A DNA stretch of 8,374 nucleotides, from assembly GCA_022573485.1 (NCBI GenBank), contig JACZTW010000172.1, positions 1 through 8,374 on the forward strand, written 5' to 3'. The notes under the pieces were generated by a model. The model worked only from the letters and a program-made list of their open reading frames with translations, made no database searches and was not told the origin of the DNA. The position numbers and the translations under genes were made by a program. Source of the DNA: Planctomycetota bacterium. Lineage in GTDB: Bacteria > Planctomycetota > Phycisphaerae > UBA1845 > CAIVHJ01. Of the stretch, positions 1-6,134 are shown one piece after another (within the stretch, counting starts at the first letter, position 1; each line of letters starts with the position of its first letter).

Positions 1-1135
1 TGCTGTTCTCAGCGCTGATTTCGCAGAAATCGACGGACGCGTCGGGCTCGATTGAGCTGCCGGCCATGCAGAACGGAGGCGGCGTGGCGGTGTGCGTGCG
101 CCGGGCCACTGGCGTTGGATGATCCGGCATGAGCAAGCACTTCCACTCGTCAAATCCACGGAGCTTGTCCAGAACCGGGCCGACGATGTGCTCGTCGATC
201 TGCTCGATGGCCTGCACTTTGGCGGCGGCGTCCCCGCTATGTCCTGCTTCATCGGGGGCCTCGATGTGGACACACACGAGATCGAACTCGTCCAACGCTT
301 CAACGGCGCGCTGACCCTTGCCTTGATAGTTCGTGTCGAGGTAACCGGTTGCCCCCTCGACGGCCAGCACGGGCCAGCCGAGCAGCACCGCGATGCCTCG
401 GATCAAGTCGACGGCAGCGACGCACGCGCCGCGCAGGCCGAATCGCGATTCGAAGGAGGGCAACGCCGGCAATCCACCTTGGCCCCACAGCCAGATGGAT
501 GTGGCGGGCAGTTTGCCTGCTTCGCGCCGCTTCTTGTTCACTTCGTGGTGCTCCAGAATCTCGCGGGATCGCGACATCAACTCGCGCACGACGCCAGCAT
601 CTCGGCCCCGAGGCATGTACTGGGCGATCGGTTGGTTCGGAATGTCATGCGGCGGCGTGCATTGGGCCTCGAACCCGGCTGCTTCCTTGAGGATCATCAA
701 ATGGCGGTACATCATGCCGGGATGGAATCGAATGCGGTCGTTCGCGAGCGCGCTGTTCAGATCGGCAATCAACTTGTCGGCTTCAGGCTGTGAAATGTGG
801 CCTGCTGAGAAATCGACCATGACGTCGTCGAGGATGGTGGTCAAGTTGCAGCGGAAGACGATATCCCGCGGCCCAACGGGCAAATTCTGCGCCGCCGCTT
901 CGATCGGGGCCCGGCCCGTGTAGTATTCGGCCGGGTTGTAGCCGACGACGGAAAGCGTGGCGACATCGCTCGCCGGGAGGAATCCCTCGGGCACAGTTCG
1001 CGCCGTTCCAATGCGGCCGTTGGCGGCAATCCAGTCCATATTAGGCGTGCGGGCGGCCTGCAAAGGCGTTTGGCCGTTCAGCTCGTCGAGCGGTTCGTCG
1101 GCCGCTCCGTCTGGGAGAATCAGCGCGTGTTTCAT
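1..1135 (-). CDS. apgM: Cofactor-independent phosphoglycerate mutase, archaeal type / proposed homoserine kinase (3' end beyond window)
   Basis: The reading frame is open from the ATG at 1135 to the left edge, giving 378 visible residues; the stop lies outside. It belongs to the alkaline phosphatase superfamily, in the ApgM group that interconverts 2- and 3-phosphoglycerate. Some bacterial members are instead annotated as a proposed homoserine kinase in threonine synthesis, and sequence alone does not separate the two. Visible metal-site and catalytic residues are Asp9 (LPDGAAD), Ser56 (PASDVATLSVVGYNP), His290, Asp295 and His299 (HIEAPDEAGH), Asp338-His339 (PDHPTPV) and His348 (RTHT). The GATGYLDTNYQGKG stretch is also typical. 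Family members are about 400 residues, so only a short C-terminal piece should be missing. The start matches the family N-terminus, which runs straight into the first metal motif; no clear Shine-Dalgarno precedes it. It is divergent from the hydrolase gene on its right. The family call is firm, the substrate is not. Confidence 0.93.
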   Translation of the reverse strand, partial: MKHALILPDGAADEPLDELNGQTPLQAARTPNMDWIAANGRIGTARTVPEGFLPASDVATLSVVGYNPAEYYTGRAPIEAAAQNLPVGPRDIVFRCNLTTILDDVMVDFSAGHISQPEADKLIADLNSALANDRIRFHPGMMYRHLMILKEAAGFEAQCTPPHDIPNQPIAQYMPRGRDAGVVRELMSRSREILEHHEVNKKRREAGKLPATSIWLWGQGGLPALPSFESRFGLRGACVAAVDLIRGIAVLLGWPVLAVEGATGYLDTNYQGKGQRAVEALDEFDLVCVHIEAPDEAGHSGDAAAKVQAIEQIDEHIVGPVLDKLRGFDEWKCLLMPDHPTPVARRTHTATPPPFCMAGSSIEPDASVDFCEISAENS

Positions 1136-1218
1136 AGCGCGGACGTTATCCGCCGTGCGGCGAGTGGTCAATCGAGTGGTGATTTGCCGCAGGGCATGGG
1201 GCTTGATAGATTGAGCGC
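1136..1218. promoter_or_regulatory. Divergent intergenic region with possible promoters
   Basis: This 83-base gap separates two divergent starts, so promoters for both genes should lie here or in the flanking coding ends. On the minus strand a TTGACC box is followed 15 bases later by GATAAC, which would give a very short or absent leader for the phosphoglycerate mutase gene. This is a weak match. I find no convincing promoter boxes for the plus-strand gene. The region also contains a CGCCG-TG-CGGCG inverted repeat at 1151-1162 and a tandem repeat that is listed separately. Confidence 0.3.
1161..1184. repeat. Imperfect 12-base tandem direct repeat in divergent promoter region
   Basis: Two adjacent 12-base units, cgagtggtcaat and cgagtggtgatt, agree at 10 of 12 positions and share the perfect 8-mer CGAGTGGT. 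They lie between two divergent starts, where a regulator could bind. No known operator is recognised, and chance is possible for a repeat this short. Confidence 0.4.
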
Positions 1219-2085
1219 ATGATCGAAATTGGCCCCTACGAGATCCATGCCATCGAGACCGGCCGCTTCCGCCTGGACGGCGGCGCTATGTTCGGCGTGG
1301 TTCCCCGCGTGCTCTGGGAACAAAAGACGCAGCCGGACGCCCTCAACCGGATCCCGATGTCGATGCGCGCGTTACTTGCGGTAGATCGGGCTGCGGGGCG
1401 GGTCATTTTGGTCGACACGGGCGCGGGTGACAAATGGACTGCGGATGAGATCGAACGGTTTGCTTTCGACATTGAAGGCGATCGGCTCGGCGCCGGCCTC
1501 CGCACGCATGGGCTGGGCGATGACGACGTTACCGATGTCATCATCACCCATCTGCACTTCGATCACAACGGCGGCTTGACACGATGGGAAGACGCCGACG
1601 CCCAGCGCGCCACGCCCCGGTTTCGCAAGGCGAAGCACTGGCTGCACGCCGGGCATTATGCGCACGCCACCGCCCCGACCCAGAAAGACCGCGCTTCATT
1701 TTACGAGCGGGATATCCAGCCGATCGCCGAAGCCGGCTTGCTTGAGTTGGTCGAGGGCGACGATCCGAAATCGCTCATACCGAACGTCTCGTGGTTTCTG
1801 GCGAACGGCCACACGCCGTACCAAATGCTGCCGCGATTCTTTGATGATAACGCAGCCATACAGTATGTCGCCGATCTGATCCCAACGGTTGCTCACCTGC
1901 CTATTCCGTGGGTGATGGCCTACGATAACGAGCCGCTCAAGACCATGACCGAGAAACAGCAGATTCTGCGAGACTGCGCCGAGCAGAATCTGATGTTGTT
2001 TTTCGAGCACGATCCGCAAGTGGCGGCGGCCTACATCGACACCACCGCCAAGCGACCCAAAGTGAAAGATGTCGTTCCCTGCTAG
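1219..2085 (+). CDS. Metallo-beta-lactamase-fold metal-dependent hydrolase
   Basis: The 288-residue protein has the MBL-fold metal ligands in order: HLHFDH at 111-116, His198 in NGHTP, Asp219 in VADLIPT as the probable bridging ligand, and His264 in FFEHDP. Together these should hold two metal ions. The fold covers glyoxalase II, lactonases (including acyl-homoserine-lactone lactonases) and other hydrolases. The N-terminal IETGRFRLDGGAMFGVVP and the later AHLPIPWVMAYD are typical of an uncharacterised cytoplasmic subgroup, so the substrate is unknown. No signal peptide or membrane segment is seen. The start is the first in-frame ATG that gives the usual N-terminus; only a weak purine-rich GGGG precedes it at a long distance. 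It converges with the small gene that ends at 2188. Fold confident, substrate unassigned. Confidence 0.9.
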   Translation: MIEIGPYEIHAIETGRFRLDGGAMFGVVPRVLWEQKTQPDALNRIPMSMRALLAVDRAAGRVILVDTGAGDKWTADEIERFAFDIEGDRLGAGLRTHGLGDDDVTDVIITHLHFDHNGGLTRWEDADAQRATPRFRKAKHWLHAGHYAHATAPTQKDRASFYERDIQPIAEAGLLELVEGDDPKSLIPNVSWFLANGHTPYQMLPRFFDDNAAIQYVADLIPTVAHLPIPWVMAYDNEPLKTMTEKQQILRDCAEQNLMLFFEHDPQVAAAYIDTTAKRPKVKDVVPC

Positions 2086-2187
2086 GCGGCGTCCGGCCTG
2101 TATTGAAGGCGCGTGACTCTTCCATGAACAAAGTGCCGGCAGTTGTGGCGATGAAATAGTTTGTGGATGCTCCAGGCCTGACGATAC

Positions 2188-2412
2188 TCAAGCGCGGCCA
2201 TAGCCCAACCAATCAGGTAGATGTTCTTCGCACCAGCGGCGATAGTCTTCCATGGTGTCAAATGATCGATAGGAGGCGTCGTCCAAAACGGGTTTGTACG
2301 TGCGGATGAACGCATATCGCATCCGGGTTTCGAGTGACTGTTTTGCGGCGGCTTCGAACTCTTCGAGCCACTCGCGCGGAATTGCTTGTTCCGGTTCAGG
2401 ATCGTGCTTCAC
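2188..2412 (-). CDS. Small conserved hypothetical protein (74 aa), possible orphan of a two-gene module
   Basis: The protein is charged and probably helical, with no signal peptide or membrane segment. The frame stays open further upstream into the PAP2 gene, but that part is only antisense-free overlap read in another frame with poor composition. The first sensible start is GTG at 2412, preceded by AGGGCGG about seven bases away. Recognisable stretches are REWLEEFEAAAKQSLETR, RYAFIRTYKP, SFDTMEDYRRWCEEHLP and the C-terminal DWLGYGRA. From memory, small proteins with this RYAFIRTY...YRRWC..NLP.WLGYG pattern often sit just before a nucleotidyltransferase-like gene in a toxin-antitoxin-like pair. 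That partner is not seen here: the next gene downstream is the convergent hydrolase. The function is unknown. It lies 55 bases downstream of the PAP2 gene and may be cotranscribed with it. Confidence 0.68.
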   Translation of the reverse strand: MKHDPEPEQAIPREWLEEFEAAAKQSLETRMRYAFIRTYKPVLDDASYRSFDTMEDYRRWCEEHLPDWLGYGRA

Positions 2413-2467
2413 TATCGTTCCGCCCTGACAATCTTCCCAGGACCATGCATCGCATATGCAGTGTACA

Positions 2468-3508
2468 TCAATCGAATGTCTTGACCCAGGCGATTCCCGA
2501 GATGCCGTTCTCCGGATTAACGTAGGGGGCGAGTTGGCCGCCAAAAACCTCCGGTGGTCGTCCGCTGGCGACCGTGTGGCCGACGACCAAACCCAGGGCG
2601 GCGCCGAATACGACATCCGAAATCCAATGCTCGCCGTCGTCCAGCCGCTCCATGGCCACCAGTGCGGACAGGCCATACAGTGGCAGGCCGACCCACGGGC
2701 CGTAGGCTTCGTGCATTACCGTTGCGAAGGTCACGCTGCTCGAAGTGTGTCCCGATGGAAAGGCCTGCTCCTCGCCGTTGGGTCCCTCGCGGTTTGACAC
2801 GATTTTGATGAGCGAAGTACTCAGGCCGTTGATGATCAGTGCGTCGATCAGCGTCTTGCCGACTTCGTAGGTCTTGTCATCCTGCTTGACCGCGCCCACC
2901 GTATACCACAAGCCGGCCAGGACGAAGTGGGTCGCCGGGCTGCCGGCGAAGGACAACGCATCGCGCCAGCCTTGGCCGAAGTGATGATGTTCATCAAAGA
3001 ACTCGGCCGTGTCTTCGTCCTGGTGTTGAGCTACCGCAATGCTCGCTCCGCCCGCGCCGGCGAGGATGATTAAGTTCAACGGATTCGTATAAACGTCAAC
3101 AGTCTGATGCCACAGATCCCCGGGCAAATTCTTGATGTCGCGCCGCAGAGTTTCCCTGAAGGAAGGCAGGGGGCCGCGGGCCAATACCCTGCGCCGGCGG
3201 TCGGAGACACCAGTGTCATCGGGCGTATCCAGTTCAGCCTGGTAGGCCGCCAGGGAAAACGCTGCGGTCGCCCCGGATTGTCTCCTGGGCGGCGTATCCG
3301 TCGAGAGCCATCTCTCGTCCGGCGTGGTCGTTGGCGGGAGGTGTCGGGCCTGTTCTTGTCGCATCTGCGCGAGACGCTCATCTTGAATCTGGTTGATCCG
3401 GGCGTCGAGACCGGCTTGCGGTGCGTTTTGGCAACCGGCGGTGGTGAGCACAGCCGCTAGAACGCAGGTAAGTCGATGGGATGCGGCAGAGGACGAGAAT
3501 CGTGTCAT
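2468..3508 (-). CDS. PAP2-superfamily phosphatase, probable lipoprotein, with altered motif 1
   Basis: The 346-residue product is a PAP2 (type 2 phosphatidic acid phosphatase / haloperoxidase-like) protein acting outside the cytoplasmic membrane, probably on a lipid phosphate or pyrophosphate. It starts with a signal segment leading to TTAGC, so Cys26 may be lipidated, although the -3 Thr makes the lipobox weak. Residues 27-130 form a polar, Pro/Arg-rich linker. The PAP2 domain occupies about 135-315, with hydrophobic helices near 143-160, 193-206, 221-234 and 272-285. Signature motifs are K235...G242-P243, PSGH at 251-254, and R288-x5-H294-x3-D298. Motif 1 of the family is K-x6-R-P; here the Arg position is Gly (codon GGA). 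The other catalytic residues are intact. The start at 3508 is backed by an AGGAAG Shine-Dalgarno six bases upstream. It is divergent from the glycosyltransferase operon. The substrate is not predictable. Confidence 0.88.
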   Translation of the reverse strand: MTRFSSSAASHRLTCVLAAVLTTAGCQNAPQAGLDARINQIQDERLAQMRQEQARHLPPTTTPDERWLSTDTPPRRQSGATAAFSLAAYQAELDTPDDTGVSDRRRRVLARGPLPSFRETLRRDIKNLPGDLWHQTVDVYTNPLNLIILAGAGGASIAVAQHQDEDTAEFFDEHHHFGQGWRDALSFAGSPATHFVLAGLWYTVGAVKQDDKTYEVGKTLIDALIINGLSTSLIKIVSNREGPNGEEQAFPSGHTSSSVTFATVMHEAYGPWVGLPLYGLSALVAMERLDDGEHWISDVVFGAALGLVVGHTVASGRPPEVFGGQLAPYVNPENGISGIAWVKTFD

Positions 3509-3514
3509 TACAAT

Positions 3515-3520
3515 CTTCCT
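3515..3520 (-). promoter_or_regulatory. Shine-Dalgarno for the PAP2 gene
   Basis: On the minus strand this reads AGGAAG, six bases before the ATG at 3508. It supports that start for the PAP2 lipoprotein. Confidence 0.65.
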
Positions 3521-3584
3521 TTTTCGGTCCTGTGCGGGCGGGGCCTGTTACGAGTCTCGCTCCGCGCCGGCAGGACGGGGCCAG

Positions 3585-3613
3585 AGTGTACCGCATCGCG
3601 GGGCCACGGTCAC
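3585..3613 (-). promoter_or_regulatory. Candidate sigma-70-type promoter for the PAP2 gene
   Basis: On the minus strand GTGACC (4 of 6 to TTGACA) at 3608-3613 and TACACT (4 of 6 to TATAAT) at 3585-3590 are separated by 17 bases. The predicted transcript would have a leader of about 70 bases. The match is modest in a GC-rich region. Confidence 0.3.
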
Positions 3614-3615
3614 GG

Positions 3616-3643
3616 TTGATTTTCGAGCTTTCGGATTTATGAT
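3616..3643 (+). promoter_or_regulatory. Candidate sigma-70-type promoter for the glycosyltransferase operon
   Basis: TTGATT at 3616-3621 (4 of 6) and TATGAT at 3638-3643 (5 of 6) have a 16-base spacer. This is the most AT-rich patch in the divergent gap. Transcription would begin near 3650, leaving a leader of about 38 bases before the ATG at 3688. Not tested; planctomycete promoter consensus is poorly known. Confidence 0.45.
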
Positions 3644-3677
3644 ATAGCGTCCGGGTTTGCACGATTGGTCGGGTGTC

Positions 3678-3681
3678 AGGG
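3678..3681 (+). promoter_or_regulatory. Shine-Dalgarno that decides the glycosyltransferase start
   Basis: AGGG lies six bases before the ATG at 3688 and nine before the ATG at 3691. It lies inside the reading frame that would begin at the GTG at 3673, so it argues for one of the ATG starts over that GTG. Confidence 0.5.
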
Positions 3682-3687
3682 TCGAAG

Positions 3688-4443
3688 ATGATGCAGCGGA
3701 TTCTCGTAGCCATCCCCACGTACAACGAGCGCGACCATGTGAAAGAGGTCGTTGCGGCGGTGCGTGGGTACGTCTCAAATGTTCTGGTCGTCGATGACGG
3801 TTCAACCGACGGAACGCGCGAACTGATCCGGGGCATCGACGGCATTGACTCCGTTTTCCACGACGCAAATCATGGCTACGGGCAGGCGCTCATCACCGCT
3901 TTCGGCCATGCGCTGGCCCACAAGTACGATTGGCTGATCACGATCGATTGTGATTACCAGCACGAACCCGCCTACATCCCGAAATTTCAGGAGGCGATCG
4001 CGGCGGATGACGCCGACATCATCAGCGGCACGCGCTACCTGCGAACATTCAACAACAACGACACAGCGCCTGCGGATCGCCGGCGGATCAATCAAATTAT
4101 CACTGAGACGCTGAACGAGCGTTTGGGCACGGAATTGACGGACTCGTTCTGCGGCTTCAAAGCCTATCGGGTCGAGGCGCTCAAGCGACTGTCCCTCGAT
4201 GTCGCCGGTTACGCCATGCCCCTGCAACTGTGGGTGCAGGCGGTAGACCGCGGGCTGCGCATTCGTGAGATCCCCGTCCGACTCATCTACAACGATCCCA
4301 ATCGCCATTTCGGCGGCGGCTTGGACGATCCGGAATCGCGTCTCGCGCACTACATTTCGGTGCTCGACGAGGAATTGAGAAAGACCCGGCAGACTCCGCA
4401 GCCGCAGGCGGGCCACCCGATTGGATCGGTTTTATGCCCGTGA
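3688..4443 (+). CDS. GT2 family glycosyltransferase, polyprenyl-phosphate sugar transferase (DPM1-like) type
   Basis: The 251-residue soluble protein is an inverting GT-A fold transferase. It probably moves a sugar from a nucleotide donor to a polyprenyl phosphate or similar acceptor at the cytoplasmic membrane face. Motifs in order are VAIPTYNE (7-14), VVDDGSTDGT (34-43), the NHGYGQA acceptor-side loop (61-67), the metal-binding Asp87-Cys88-Asp89 within ITIDCDYQHEP, and TDSFCGFKAYR (151-161). The C-terminal part has RHFGGGLDDPESR but no membrane helices, so it is the short, DPM1-like form. I chose ATG 3688 over the GTG at 3673 because of the AGGG six bases upstream and because the family N-terminus is M..RILVAIP. 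Its last 10 bases overlap the next gene, implying coupled translation. The family is sure; donor and acceptor are unknown. Confidence 0.9.
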   Translation: MMQRILVAIPTYNERDHVKEVVAAVRGYVSNVLVVDDGSTDGTRELIRGIDGIDSVFHDANHGYGQALITAFGHALAHKYDWLITIDCDYQHEPAYIPKFQEAIAADDADIISGTRYLRTFNNNDTAPADRRRINQIITETLNERLGTELTDSFCGFKAYRVEALKRLSLDVAGYAMPLQLWVQAVDRGLRIREIPVRLIYNDPNRHFGGGLDDPESRLAHYISVLDEELRKTRQTPQPQAGHPIGSVLCP

Positions 4444-5993
4444 CCCTCGATTTGACCGCTCTCAAGACTCCGCCCCGAAGCGGCGACGTGCTCATCGAGC
4501 CGGGCTACGATTCGTTCGGTTCCATGATCGAGTCGAACTTGGCCCGGAGCAAGAGCTGCGACATCACAATCTGCGGCGTGGCCTTCGATGAATACCGCCG
4601 CATGGTTCGCGAAGCACTGGCCCTAAGCGTGGATCGACCCATTATTGCCCATGGCTATCAGCCCGAATTCTATCACTGCGGCGTGTGGGCCAAGGGAGTC
4701 GTATGTCAGCGGCTGGCGAATGATCTTGGGGCGGAGGCGGTTGACGTCCTGATCGATTACGACAAAGTGAAGCAACGACACTTGCAGGTGCCCTCTGCGA
4801 CTTCGGGGCTCGTGCGTGTGACGCACGTTCCCATCGAAGAGAAACAGACAGCCGCTTATTTCGAACAGCTTCCAGCGTGGAATGAGGCTGACTGCGCGCG
4901 GTTTGGTCGCGAGGTTGCCGAGGCGAATGCGGAGGTCATTCGTTCGTCGGTGATGCCGATCTTGCTGGACGGCTTTCGCCGGGCGCGGGCGCCGCGCGAC
5001 TGGGTGTCGCAATTTGGATTCGCCACTCAACTGGTCGATCAGTCCTTCGGCATCGCACCTCGTCGAGTGCGCGCCGGCGAGATCGACTTCGGTTGTTTCC
5101 TGGCCGACCTGCTGGCCAATGCCCGCCGCTTCGCGACCAGTTACAACAAGGCCTTGGAGGCCTATCGGCGGCAGTTCGGCATCAAGGGCACGCGCCATCC
5201 GATCCCGAACCTCTATGTCGAAGCAAACCGCGTCGAGTTGCCGATCTGGATTTTCGATGAGCGCGGGATCCGGCATCGGCTGCACGTCCGCGATCAGGAT
5301 GATCTCCTGCAAGTGCTGGCCGACGACCAAGTGGTCGAGTCGTACGCGCCTGCGGACTGGCGGACGTGGAGCAGGGCGGAGTCGCGTTTGTTGGACCTGA
5401 CGACCGCCTATCGGATTCGCCCTCGGGCACTGAGTTTTACGATATGGGCGCGCCTGTTCCTGAGCGATTTCTTCATTCACGGCATCGGCGGCGCGAAGTA
5501 TGACCGCATCGCTGATGGGATCATTCGCGAATACTTCGGCATCGAGCCGCCGGAGTTTTGTTGCGTCAGCGCTTCGCTGTGGCTCGAGTTCCCGCGTTAT
5601 GATGTCGGGCATGAGAACCTGCTGCGTGTCCGGCATCAGCTGCGCGATACGCAGTGGAATCCACAGCGCCATGCAGTGGGCGCGGACGCCGCGCGCGAAC
5701 TCATCTCAGCGCGGGAAAACCTCGTGAATGAATCACTGCGGTTGCGGCGTGAAACGCCGCGAGACCACGGGGCCCGCATCGACACTTTCCAGAAAATCCG
5801 CTCGATCAACCAGCGGCTGACCGCGTATTGTGAAGGTCAGATCTTCGACACCCGGGATAGGTGCTCGACGTTGGAGTGGCAACTCAAGAGCAATCAGGCT
5901 GCCAATTCGCGTGAATACTTCTACGGCCTGTTCCCGCGAGAGCAGTTGGCCGGACTCCAGGCTCGTTTGCTGGAGTCCTGTGACGGCGGCTGA
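4434..5993 (+). CDS. Conserved protein of unknown function, coupled to the glycosyltransferase (519 aa)
   Basis: No named family is recognised with confidence. The protein is soluble in appearance, with no signal peptide or membrane helices. Two blocks look strongly conserved: HGYQPEFYHCGVWAKG at 73-88, followed by a strand ending VDVLIDYDKVK at 103-113; and LFLSDFFIHGIGGAKYDRI at 341-359. The C-terminus is helical and charged (about 415-485) and ends near SREYFYGLFPREQLAGL. From memory these blocks recur in planctomycete hypothetical proteins. The HQPxF-type opening and the GIGGxKYD loop loosely recall BshC, the cysteine-adding enzyme of bacillithiol synthesis, which is of similar length; this is a weak motif-level likeness only. 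The ATG overlaps the last 10 bases of the glycosyltransferase gene, so the two are very likely translated together and act in one pathway, perhaps in making or attaching a sugar-containing product. Real gene: certain. Function: unknown. Confidence 0.9.
   Translation: MPVTLDLTALKTPPRSGDVLIEPGYDSFGSMIESNLARSKSCDITICGVAFDEYRRMVREALALSVDRPIIAHGYQPEFYHCGVWAKGVVCQRLANDLGAEAVDVLIDYDKVKQRHLQVPSATSGLVRVTHVPIEEKQTAAYFEQLPAWNEADCARFGREVAEANAEVIRSSVMPILLDGFRRARAPRDWVSQFGFATQLVDQSFGIAPRRVRAGEIDFGCFLADLLANARRFATSYNKALEAYRRQFGIKGTRHPIPNLYVEANRVELPIWIFDERGIRHRLHVRDQDDLLQVLADDQVVESYAPADWRTWSRAESRLLDLTTAYRIRPRALSFTIWARLFLSDFFIHGIGGAKYDRIADGIIREYFGIEPPEFCCVSASLWLEFPRYDVGHENLLRVRHQLRDTQWNPQRHAVGADAARELISARENLVNESLRLRRETPRDHGARIDTFQKIRSINQRLTAYCEGQIFDTRDRCSTLEWQLKSNQAANSREYFYGLFPREQLAGLQARLLESCDGG
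5952..5978. other. Perfect 9-bp inverted repeat near the stop of the 519-aa gene
   Basis: GGACTCCAG at 5952-5960 pairs perfectly with CTGGAGTCC at 5970-5978 around a 9-base loop. It sits in coding sequence 13 bases before the stop codon. No T-run follows on the plus strand, so it is not a textbook intrinsic terminator, but it could protect the mRNA 3' end or aid termination. Confidence 0.55.
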
Positions 5994-6080
5994 GCCCTGC
6001 GAGCTGCGCGTCGCGCGCGAGGCCCGTCTCCGGCGGGAACTCAACGCTGATTCGAAGCGGAGAAACGAATCCTCGGCTAC

Positions 6081-6107
6081 GAACACAATGGAAGTGTTCT
6101 TGTTCTT
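6081..6107 (+). terminator. Weak candidate terminator between convergent genes
   Basis: GAACAC at 6081-6086 and GTGTTC at 6094-6099 form a 6-bp stem with a 7-base loop, followed by the T-rich ttgttctt on the plus strand. It lies in the 141-base gap between two convergent genes. The stem is short and not GC-rich, so confidence is low. Confidence 0.3.
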
Positions 6108-6134
6108 CGAAGATGCGACGCGTGCCGTTTCAGC

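Noticed and set aside
92..793. A 233-residue open frame on the plus strand.
   Set aside because: It lies wholly antisense to the phosphoglycerate mutase gene, whose family motifs are unmistakable. The product has no recognisable motifs and the composition of a shadow frame.
2446..2460. TGCAT-cgcat-ATGCA inverted repeat between the PAP2 gene and the small gene.
   Set aside because: The 5-bp arms are short and could arise by chance. No T-run or known operator is seen.
2413..2676. N-terminal extension of the small gene up to an ATG at 2676.
   Set aside because: The extra 88 codons overlap the PAP2 coding region in another frame and look like non-coding translation. A GTG start at 2412 gives a compact protein.
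3673..3687. Earlier GTG start for the glycosyltransferase.
   Set aside because: It would place the best Shine-Dalgarno inside the gene and add five residues not typical of the family N-terminus.
3802..4416. A 204-residue open frame on the minus strand.
   Set aside because: It is antisense to the GT2 glycosyltransferase, whose motifs are clear.
4623..5672. A 349-residue open frame on the minus strand.
   Set aside because: It is antisense to the 519-residue gene, which is coupled to the glycosyltransferase and has conserved-looking blocks. The antisense product is low in structure and rich in Arg/Pro, as expected of a GC-rich shadow.
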